From the NCBI GenBank assembly GCA_050291365.1, contig JBNKJS010000016.1, positions 93,574-157,573 of the forward strand: 64,000 bases of DNA. Reading direction: 5' to 3'. The position numbers and the translations under genes were made by a program. Below the pieces are notes generated by a model. It worked only from the letters and a program-made list of their open reading frames with translations, was not told the DNA's origin and searched no databases. This DNA comes from JAAGZL01 sp050291365. GTDB lineage: Bacteria > Pseudomonadota > Gammaproteobacteria > Chromatiales > Chromatiaceae. Positions within the stretch are counted from its first letter, which is position 1; every line of letters begins with the position of its first letter. Positions 6,828 to 13,561 of the stretch are shown here, piece after piece.

Positions 6828-8651
6828 CTACCCTTTACCTTCATCAACCAGGATTGATTTCCGCACTGCATAAAAACGTGACCGACCAATATCATGAATG
6901 GTATGTCTGCTCATTTTTCGGCCACCTTCATTTTTGAACAGAAGCTGGCGCTTATCAAGTTCATCAAGAACAGCATCACGTGGAAACCCAGAGCAAGCTT
7001 CACCAAATCCTGCCTTAGTAAAGAGATACAGCCCCCCATCTGAAGTTGAGAAATAACCACAGAGATCCTTGGCATATTTAAGCACACCATCTTCGTATAC
7101 CCCTGAAGGAAATCGCCCAGGATTACGCAGAATAAACTCTTTAATCGCATCAACACCCTGGATAACTGAGGGTTTGTTTCCTTCATCACCGAGCCAGGCG
7201 TCACGAGCTGAAATTACAGCATGATTTATTTCAGACTCTGTCGCCTTCAATATCTCGAACTTGATTGCTAAGTGCCCTGCAACAGCTACAACAGCAAATC
7301 TTCTGATTACACGTTGTTGATATGATTCCAGCTTTTTGCCTTTACTGAGATCCCTCTCATGTTTATCAATTTTAATCTGGACTAATTGCCGTAGCTGAGT
7401 TGTATCTGGCACTGTTTCCAACAACTTTTCTATGAACACAGGTCCTGCAGTTCCATAATATTCCCCGCATTGCTTTTTGAAATTATCTACAAACGTTTTC
7501 GAATCCATACCGTAGCTGTTCTGAATGACACCTCTATCCTCAATCTCAATCGGTATGTCTATCATCCTAATCAATTGCCCGGTCATTGCGCGTCGACTTG
7601 TCTCCTCCTCTATTTTTTGTCGCACAGAAATTTCACCACTAGACAGCCCAAGAATCCGCCAGGTACGTTCAGGCTGTAATGCACTATTTTTCTGCAAACG
7701 GCTTTTTCCACGACCACCAAATAAATCATAAATAACTTTTCCAAAATTCTTTGAATCACATGTACCAATCTCGTCAAGCGCCAATAGAAGGTCGTTGTGA
7801 GCTGCTGCAGTTGCCTCAATTGCATTACCGGTTGTGTTCCATCTACCAATGTAAGAACTTTCTGACACTGCGGGATCAGCCCCACAACCCCAGACGCTAG
7901 TTGCAGCCTGAAGTGTGGTGGTTTTACCTTTGCTACTTGTGCCGTAAAAATGGAACCCACCACTATCGAGACTAGCGAATTTTAATAGCGGTGCTGCAAA
8001 CGCAGCGCATAGCGCAAAAAGCAGAGTGGGATTACTGTTGCATTGTTTTGCCACGAATCCTTGCCACTGTTTCAGACTACCTTTTCGATGCATATTTCGT
8101 GTAGACGAACTATGTTCCTCTGGCTGAAATACAACCCTCTCACCATCAGCTATACCAATAGCGCGATTTGGGAGAACAAATACCGGGACGTCATTTATAC
8201 CAGTTGTCCATCCAAGCTGAGAGGTAGATTGAATTCGATATTCTGAAGGCAGGCAGAAACTTCCAAGATATGCCATGAGTCTACGCTCACAGCCCGGAAC
8301 AATCTTCAGTCCCAATGAAGCAAGATCCCCAGCGATTGGAGCGCGCGGTTCAGATAACTTCCTAGCCGGAAACGCCATACTTTGCTCATTCTCATCCTGA
8401 TCAATCCAGTGTAGCTGGTAACCCCATTCTGTCCCCTGATTTGATCTAGTCAAAGCAGATATCCAGCATGGTCCTGAAACGAACTCCGGGATTTCTTTTG
8501 TTTCGCCGCCTTTTGTTTTGAGTAATTTGATGTAAAAAACACCGCTATCGTTAATTTCATAGCTGGTTGGGATATACGGCAATATATGAGCCCAGGCTAC
8601 TGCCCCCGGAATCTGGCATATTTTTGTTTTGGGATTTTCAGACTGAGTCAT
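6828..8651 (-). CDS. DUF927-family P-loop ATPase, probable replicative helicase/initiator of the island
   Basis: 607 aa. A divergent N-terminal region (1-230) precedes the DUF927 core: Walker A GTSSKGKTT at about 237-245, the conserved W-NTTGNAIEA block at 271-280, and Walker B LLLALDEIG at about 288-296. The C-terminal 200 residues are helical and end in a likely winged-helix region. DUF927 proteins are found in phages, satellites and integrative elements, often as the helicase part of primase-helicases; no primase domain is visible here. The gene follows a HTH gene by 35 bases and its 3' end abuts the GGGAC array. It most likely drives autonomous replication of an excised element. Confidence 0.75.
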   Translation of the reverse strand: MTQSENPKTKICQIPGAVAWAHILPYIPTSYEINDSGVFYIKLLKTKGGETKEIPEFVSGPCWISALTRSNQGTEWGYQLHWIDQDENEQSMAFPARKLSEPRAPIAGDLASLGLKIVPGCERRLMAYLGSFCLPSEYRIQSTSQLGWTTGINDVPVFVLPNRAIGIADGERVVFQPEEHSSSTRNMHRKGSLKQWQGFVAKQCNSNPTLLFALCAAFAAPLLKFASLDSGGFHFYGTSSKGKTTTLQAATSVWGCGADPAVSESSYIGRWNTTGNAIEATAAAHNDLLLALDEIGTCDSKNFGKVIYDLFGGRGKSRLQKNSALQPERTWRILGLSSGEISVRQKIEEETSRRAMTGQLIRMIDIPIEIEDRGVIQNSYGMDSKTFVDNFKKQCGEYYGTAGPVFIEKLLETVPDTTQLRQLVQIKIDKHERDLSKGKKLESYQQRVIRRFAVVAVAGHLAIKFEILKATESEINHAVISARDAWLGDEGNKPSVIQGVDAIKEFILRNPGRFPSGVYEDGVLKYAKDLCGYFSTSDGGLYLFTKAGFGEACSGFPRDAVLDELDKRQLLFKNEGGRKMSRHTIHDIGRSRFYAVRKSILVDEGKG

Positions 8652-8686
8652 AAGTATCCTAGCTGGTTATCTAGTGCAGCTATCTC

Positions 8687-8950
8687 TTACAATCTCAGGC
8701 CCTTATCACGGTATACGACCACATCTGACAGCCGATATCTCGGCTCTCTACCGGCTTTTATATATCGCAAGGCAAGTTGGCCACTACTTCTCCAATTTGC
8801 GATCGTTGCTGGTGCAATAGTTGAGTCGTCACCTGCTAAAACGACTCCTAATTCACCATCATTGAGAAGTACATTCTCAGCGCCAATTTCTTTTGCTTGG
8901 GTGAAAATCTGTTCCAGGGAGCGAATTTGCTTGTGTTTCTTTCTAGGCAT
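8687..8950 (-). CDS. Small helix-turn-helix protein, AlpA/excisionase-like
   Basis: 87 aa. The N-terminus is basic (MPRKKHKQIRSLEQIF). The C-terminal half reads TIAPATIANWRSSGQL, then YRLSDVVVYRDKG, the shape of a MerR/AlpA-type winged helix in which a Trp-containing recognition helix is followed by a beta wing. Proteins of this type act as excisionases or as activators of early genes in P4-like satellites. It lies between the integrase pair and the DUF927 gene on the same strand, a typical place for a directionality factor. Confidence 0.6.
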   Translation of the reverse strand: MPRKKHKQIRSLEQIFTQAKEIGAENVLLNDGELGVVLAGDDSTIAPATIANWRSSGQLALRYIKAGREPRYRLSDVVVYRDKGLRL

Positions 8951-9039
8951 TTACCAATACTCCGGTGAGAATTAATGACCCAAAAAGATTAACAGTGGAT
9001 ATTCGTCGTGTGTGGAAAAAACAAAAGCGAGTTTTTTCG

Positions 9040-9747
9040 TTATGATTTGCTGTTTTTTAGCACACTTTTCACGGTCTTTTGATCAATCTCAAGCATCGCT
9101 GCTGTGTTTTTTTCAGCTTGCGAAGGAGTATGGCCGCAAATTCTGTTGGCATTGTATGTACCTGCAATAAATAATTTAGACGCCTCTTTACGTCCTGTTT
9201 TTTTTGGCCATGGATTATTGTGTCCTGCCAAATATCTACCAATACCCCATCCGATATATTTCAGAACATCCTGAGATGGAGTTTTTCCTTCATCTACTTG
9301 CTGAGCAAAACTCGTTAATATGCCGTCAACTTCCCATTGTGCAAGCACCCCAGTTTTCGGCACCAAAGCTGTCAAGAAGATTAACTTTTTTGTTGATTCA
9401 AAATTCCCATGCAAATTACCTTCATCGTCAACCACTATTAACTCCAATGGAGGATCCTCACCATAGTCCTCCATCAAAGATATCAATGCAGTCTTTGCCA
9501 AGCCGATCATATTTTCACGATCCTTACTTGTTACAGGATTTCTTGGCGTGATGATCCAAATCTGTTGTTCTTGCAATTCCGAAAAGCGGCTGCGCAGACC
9601 AACAATGGGAATAAATGCACAAATAAACTCCTTGCCTAATGGAATACACCATCCAGCTAGTTTGGAACGATGATTTCTATTTGTTGTAGTGAAAGGACTG
9701 ACCTTTCCAAGCATCTTTTTTACCCGCTTGTGATCGTCATCTTTCAT
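9040..9747 (-). CDS. Hypothetical protein translationally coupled to the integrase
   Basis: 235 aa. Its ATG overlaps the integrase stop in an ATGA junction. The middle part contains a beta-rich domain (FICAFIPIVG, IWIITPRNPV, LELIVVDDEG), and the C-terminus (TPSQAEKNTAAMLEIDQKTVKSVL) looks like a helix-turn-helix that could bind DNA. No catalytic motif or membrane segment is visible. I do not recognise the family. The gene order int - this gene - HTH - DUF927 suggests a regulator or replication accessory of the element. Confidence 0.6.
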   Translation of the reverse strand: MKDDDHKRVKKMLGKVSPFTTTNRNHRSKLAGWCIPLGKEFICAFIPIVGLRSRFSELQEQQIWIITPRNPVTSKDRENMIGLAKTALISLMEDYGEDPPLELIVVDDEGNLHGNFESTKKLIFLTALVPKTGVLAQWEVDGILTSFAQQVDEGKTPSQDVLKYIGWGIGRYLAGHNNPWPKKTGRKEASKLFIAGTYNANRICGHTPSQAEKNTAAMLEIDQKTVKSVLKNSKS

Positions 9748-10754
9748 CTATGCAAATCCCTTGCTTTTAATTGAGTATAACGGCGCAGCTGCCCCCAGTC
9801 ACGGTGGCCTGTCACAAGCGCAACTTCATGAATTTGATACCCCGCTTCAAACAGCCGCGAGGCACCTTCATGGCGCAGATCATGAAACCTCAAATCAAAA
9901 ATACGTAGTCGAGGGCAAGTTCTGGTAAATGAAGTAGAGATGGTTTTGGGGTCAAAAGGAAAGATCCTTTCATCTATTACAGGCTGCCGACGAATGATAT
10001 CAACCGAATCGAACAATAAGGGAACTACCTGATTATTGCCCTGTTTTTTTGTCGGGTGCTTTCGATCTCGAATCAGAATTGTTTTTTCATCCTCATCAAA
10101 GTCATCCCATCGAATTCGTGTTATTTCGGATAAACGCATTGCTGTTGCTATTGCAAAACAGACGACGTCCCACATGGGAGTGGGAGCTTGTTTTAGGTAT
10201 CTGTGGCTTGTCCAATACTCCTGAAGTTTTGATAATTCATCACTTGTAGGCCGCCTATCTCGTTCCTCAGATTTCCCAACTATGCCTTCATCCTTGAGTA
10301 GTCTACGGGCATCAATAACTGTTTCCAGATTTACAGGAAGCTTAAGGTATGTTCGAGCAAATTTTAGAAGATCTGCCAGGTGAGTAACTTCAAGTGCAAG
10401 AGTCGCGGGTTTTGAGCCGTCATTTTCAGCCCTTTCTCTAATGTTATTTACAATTTCATTAACACTCAATCTATCCAGTGTTAAATCACCAAGGGCAGAT
10501 TCTATAAGGTTGAAAGAGGTGCGTTTGCTACGAACAATTTCCTTTTGCTGCTCATACTCTCGAATAATCCCTGCGACAGTGGTCTCTCGAAGCAGGACAG
10601 GATCCCCCCACTCTCTACGCTCCATTGCTGTTTCCACAGTTCCAGCCCATCGCTGTGCAGCAGATTTTGTGCTAAAACTCTTCGTCGTGGGCTTGTGTCC
10701 CTTCTTCCGGACAATTGCCCGCCAACGGCTGCCTCTTTTTTGGAATGTAGCCAT
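9744..10754 (-). CDS. int: Tyrosine integrase of a dusA-directed island
   Basis: 336 aa from the ATG at 10752-10754; an extension to 10787 would run through the TGGTACA boxes. Residues 1-55 (MATFQKRGSRWRAIVRKKG) form an N-terminal arm-binding domain, about 60-160 a core-binding domain. Catalytic residues are Arg in AIATAMRLSEITRIRW, HDLRH, His in VTGHRDW and Tyr in LRRYTQL. It lies directly against dusA, pointing away from it. Published work describes a family of integrases that insert islands into the 5' end of dusA, and both sequence type and position fit. A 4-base overlap links it to the 235-aa gene. Confidence 0.88.
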   Translation of the reverse strand: MATFQKRGSRWRAIVRKKGHKPTTKSFSTKSAAQRWAGTVETAMERREWGDPVLLRETTVAGIIREYEQQKEIVRSKRTSFNLIESALGDLTLDRLSVNEIVNNIRERAENDGSKPATLALEVTHLADLLKFARTYLKLPVNLETVIDARRLLKDEGIVGKSEERDRRPTSDELSKLQEYWTSHRYLKQAPTPMWDVVCFAIATAMRLSEITRIRWDDFDEDEKTILIRDRKHPTKKQGNNQVVPLLFDSVDIIRRQPVIDERIFPFDPKTISTSFTRTCPRLRIFDLRFHDLRHEGASRLFEAGYQIHEVALVTGHRDWGQLRRYTQLKARDLHR

Positions 10755-10757
10755 AAT

Positions 10758-10851
10758 TGGTACACCTAATGTACCAGAAGGGCACATTGGTACACTCCTG
10801 GTACAGCTTAAAAGCTAAATTGCGTTAATGACGATGATTGCTAGTGTACCA
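10758..10851. repeat. Five TGGTACA boxes between integrase and dusA
   Basis: TGGTACA occurs on the plus strand at 10758, 10788 and 10799, and inverted (TGTACCA) at 10770 and 10845. Chance expectation for a heptamer in 94 bp is far below one. The boxes cover the upstream region of both the integrase and dusA. They may be integrase arm-type sites, an operator for element regulation, or both. The first pair (10758/10770) forms an inverted pair around the integrase start. Confidence 0.65.
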
Positions 10852-10853
10852 GC

Positions 10854-11870
10854 ATGACCATAATATGCAATTACAATCAATTAGATAGAGATAATTCATT
10901 GAAATCATTAAGCAGAAAATTATCGATTGCCCCCATGCTGGACTGGACCGACAGGTACTACCGTTATTTTGCCCGCCTGATCACCAAGCACACCCTACTC
11001 TATACCGAGATGGTCACCACCGGCGCCCTGCTCCACGGCAACAGAACACGCTTTCTTAAATTTGATCCCGCTGAACACCCTGTGGCCCTCCAGCTTGCGG
11101 GCAATGACCCATCCGAACTGGCCGCGTGCGCGCGCATGGTGGAAGAGGAGGGATACGATGAGGTCAACCTGAACGTGGGCTGCCCCTCAGACCGGGTGCA
11201 GTCTGGACGCTTTGGGGCCTGTATGATGCTGGAGCCTGACCTGGTGGCTGAGTGTGTCCACGCCATGCAGGAGGCGATCTCTGTCCCGGTTACTGTGAAG
11301 CACCGCATAGGGATCGATCATGATGACAGCTACGAGACCCTGCACAGATTTGTCGCAACGGTTGCCCAGGGAGGGTGCCACACCTTTATCGTCCATGCCA
11401 GAAACGCCTGGCTGGATGGTTTAAGCACAAAAGAGAACAGAGACATCCCTCCTTTGCGCTACGAGACGGTGCACCGGTTAAAACAGGATTTCCCCGACCT
11501 GGAGATAATCATCAACGGCGGAATAAAAAGCCTGGACGCAGCCAAAGAGCAACTGGAACATCTGGATGGCGTAATGATTGGACGCGAGGCCTACCAGAAT
11601 CCCTGGATGCTGGCGGAGGCGGACCGGCTTTTATTCGGCGATGATCACCCAATCCCCACCCGGCATGAGATCGTGGAGCGGCTAATGCCTTTCGTGCAGA
11701 GTGAATTTGCCAAGGGCGCTCCCATTAACCGCGCCACCCGGCATATCCTGGGTCTATTTCAGGGCCAGCCAGGGGCCAAGGCGTGGCGGCGTCATATCAG
11801 CGAACATGTCCATCACCAGGATGCAGTTCCGGAGTTGATCTTAGAAGCCGCACAAATGATTCGTGGTTAG
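10854..11870 (+). CDS. dusA: tRNA-dihydrouridine synthase A
   Basis: 338 aa. DusA reduces uridine 20/20a in the D-loop of tRNA using FMN and NADPH. Landmarks: SIAPMLDWTDRYYRYF near residue 24-38, TLLYTEMVTTGALLHG, the GCPS box with catalytic Cys (NVGCPSDRVQSG), KHRIG and a GREAYQNPWM FMN-phosphate loop near 240. Length is normal. The first ~22 residues (MTIICNYNQLDRDNS) are AT-rich and unlike the GC-rich remainder; composition changes around 10918-10930. This is where dusA-specific islands cross over, so the present 5' end and start codon may be supplied by the island. Confidence 0.92.
   Translation: MTIICNYNQLDRDNSLKSLSRKLSIAPMLDWTDRYYRYFARLITKHTLLYTEMVTTGALLHGNRTRFLKFDPAEHPVALQLAGNDPSELAACARMVEEEGYDEVNLNVGCPSDRVQSGRFGACMMLEPDLVAECVHAMQEAISVPVTVKHRIGIDHDDSYETLHRFVATVAQGGCHTFIVHARNAWLDGLSTKENRDIPPLRYETVHRLKQDFPDLEIIINGGIKSLDAAKEQLEHLDGVMIGREAYQNPWMLAEADRLLFGDDHPIPTRHEIVERLMPFVQSEFAKGAPINRATRHILGLFQGQPGAKAWRRHISEHVHHQDAVPELILEAAQMIRG
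10900..10945. other. Probable island/chromosome junction (attR) inside dusA
   Basis: AT-rich DNA (through about 10920) gives way abruptly to the conserved dusA sequence encoding SIAPMLDWTD. The integrase lies just upstream, matching the known dusA insertion site. The other end (attL) would repeat part of this sequence and presumably lies left of the window; I found no copy within bases 1-10900 by eye. Confidence 0.5.
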
Positions 11871-12257
11871 TCTGAGGCCAAGGGATTCACTACAACTATT
11901 TGACCTCCTATGATCTCGTTCTGCGCAATAACCAACGAGCATCGTGCCTTAAGGGCCTGATATTTTACCAAGAAAACATTATTTAGTAGTTTTTGTGTGT
12001 TTTTTGAGAGCCTTGTTGAGTTCTTTTTGGTGTATTCAAGCGTGGAATGCATGGCTGGTCAGAGCCGTCTGGATTGCCCCCTCACCCTCACCCTCTCCCC
12101 ATTGGGGAGAGGGGATATTTTTTATTCGCTTTCTTTTGCGGTAATTTGCCTACAGTGCCTACAGGGATGTAGGCAAGGAGCGATAACAAGATGCGGTAAC
12201 CTTTTGCGGCTTGTACTTTAAGTCTCTTTCCAAACTCATAAGGAATTCATTGCTATC
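11871..12257. other. 387-bp intergenic region with a C-rich palindromic repeat
   Basis: No convincing gene. A tandem CCCTCA pair leads into a perfect inverted repeat CTCTCCCC (12093-12100) and GGGGAGAG (12104-12111), followed by GGGATATTTTTT. Palindromes of this CCCTC..GAGGG form occur as dispersed intergenic repeats in many proteobacteria. With its T-run it could also end dusA transcription. Short frames on both strands in this stretch have no ribosome sites or recognisable products. Confidence 0.5.
12093..12120 (+). terminator. Terminator-like palindrome
   Basis: Stem CTCTCCCC/GGGGAGAG with a 3-base loop, followed by GGGATATTTTTT. It may terminate dusA, although it lies 220 bases downstream, or may simply be a dispersed repeat. 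Confidence 0.45.
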
Positions 12258-12536
12258 TCAGCAGAGACGGAAGGCGCCTATCACCGCGACAATTAGGATG
12301 AGGTAGCCAAGATAAGGGGAGGCATCACCCCGCTGTGACCCCCAAATAACCATAATTGCGCCTACGCTTCCTGCAATGACGGGGCCAGGCCAAGATTTAT
12401 GCTCAATACCATACAGCCAATGATGGGATGTCTGTTCGGCAGCACCAGAGCATAACAGCAGAGGCAACAGTATCAGAGCACCAAAAACGATTAAGACAAG
12501 AGGATATGAAAAGCGCATCTTATAATTGCAATCCAT
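12258..12536 (-). CDS. Small predicted membrane protein
   Basis: 92 aa, with hydrophobic segments near residues 11-30, 52-66 and 74-90 (LVLIVFGALILLPLLLC, VIAGSVGAIMVIWG, LGYLILIVAVIGAF). The start could also be the second Met at 12518. No ribosome site is clear. I recognise no family. It stands alone between dusA and the DMT transporter. Confidence 0.5.
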   Translation of the reverse strand: MDCNYKMRFSYPLVLIVFGALILLPLLLCSGAAEQTSHHWLYGIEHKSWPGPVIAGSVGAIMVIWGSQRGDASPYLGYLILIVAVIGAFRLC

Positions 12537-12679
12537 TTAAACAGAGCCAATTTTGTATCTTTTGACTAATAGTAGCACTAGGATATTAACATAAAGGCTG
12601 ACCCTGGAACTGCCAACCCCCTAAGGCACCTGGAATAGTTACACAATACTGACACCCACCATAGTTTAAAATAGATATC

Positions 12680-13561
12680 ATGCATTGGTTCCTACTAGCT
12701 ATGATCTGCGCCCTCAGCCTGGCATCGGCGGATGCTGCAACCAAACATTGGCTGCGGGATTATGATGCCAGAGAACTGGCCCTGATCCGCTTCACCCTGT
12801 CCGGGTTACTACTTAGCCCCCTGCTGCTGATACAACCTTTTCCCGATCTACCCCTGGAGTTTTGGGGCTGGATTGCCCTGCTGATGCCGCTGGAGATCAT
12901 AGCCTTGCTGCTCTACATAAAGGCGATTCGTGACTATCCGCTGTGGCAAACCCTACCCTACCTGGCCTTTACCCCGGTATTTGTGACAGCCACTGGATGG
13001 ATGCTTTTAGGTGAGCAGGTATCACTGCAGGGTTTTGCGGGGGTCTTCCTCATTGTTGCCGGCGCATGGATTCTGAACCTCGAAACCAGCGAAGACAACG
13101 GCAAACGAGGCCTGCTTACACCATTGACAACAATCCTACACTGCCGCGGCTCCATACTCATGTTGTTGGTGGCAGTCATATACAGCGTAACCGCAGTTGG
13201 CAGTAAGGCGGCCATGCAGTTCATGCCGGCGGACCTGTTCGGACCCCTCTATTTTGTTTTGCTGGGATCGATAACCTTGGTGATATTTGCATTACATAAG
13301 CCCAAGACCTTACAGGCACTTTACCGACGCCCCAGCCCAAACATCATGATCGCTCTGTTTATGGCGGTTATGGTGATTACCCACTTCCTGGCAATACAGC
13401 AGATAGAGGCCGCCTACATGATCGCGGTAAAACGCAGCAGCATGCTATTTGGCATACTATTCGGCGCCATCCTGTTTAACGAGAAGGGCCTGTGGACCCA
13501 CATGACTAGCGGCGGGCTTATGCTTGCTGGGGTTGTTCTGATTGCCCTGGGCAGTCAGTAG
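12680..13561 (+). CDS. EamA-family (DMT) transporter
   Basis: 293 aa with about ten hydrophobic segments and an internal duplication, as in 10-TM EamA drug/metabolite exporters. The first repeat starts at MHWFLLAMICALSLASADAA, the second around residue 155 (SILMLLVAVIYSVTAVGSKAA). Substrate unknown; families like this export amino acids, nucleosides or metabolites. Its 3' end overlaps the convergent RND gene by 44 bases, so the two genes share sequence at their ends. No partner gene indicates a substrate. Confidence 0.8.
   Translation: MHWFLLAMICALSLASADAATKHWLRDYDARELALIRFTLSGLLLSPLLLIQPFPDLPLEFWGWIALLMPLEIIALLLYIKAIRDYPLWQTLPYLAFTPVFVTATGWMLLGEQVSLQGFAGVFLIVAGAWILNLETSEDNGKRGLLTPLTTILHCRGSILMLLVAVIYSVTAVGSKAAMQFMPADLFGPLYFVLLGSITLVIFALHKPKTLQALYRRPSPNIMIALFMAVMVITHFLAIQQIEAAYMIAVKRSSMLFGILFGAILFNEKGLWTHMTSGGLMLAGVVLIALGSQ

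Noticed and set aside
11867..12052. 61-codon minus-strand frame after dusA
   Set aside because: No ribosome site, no family and unstable composition; better explained as intergenic.
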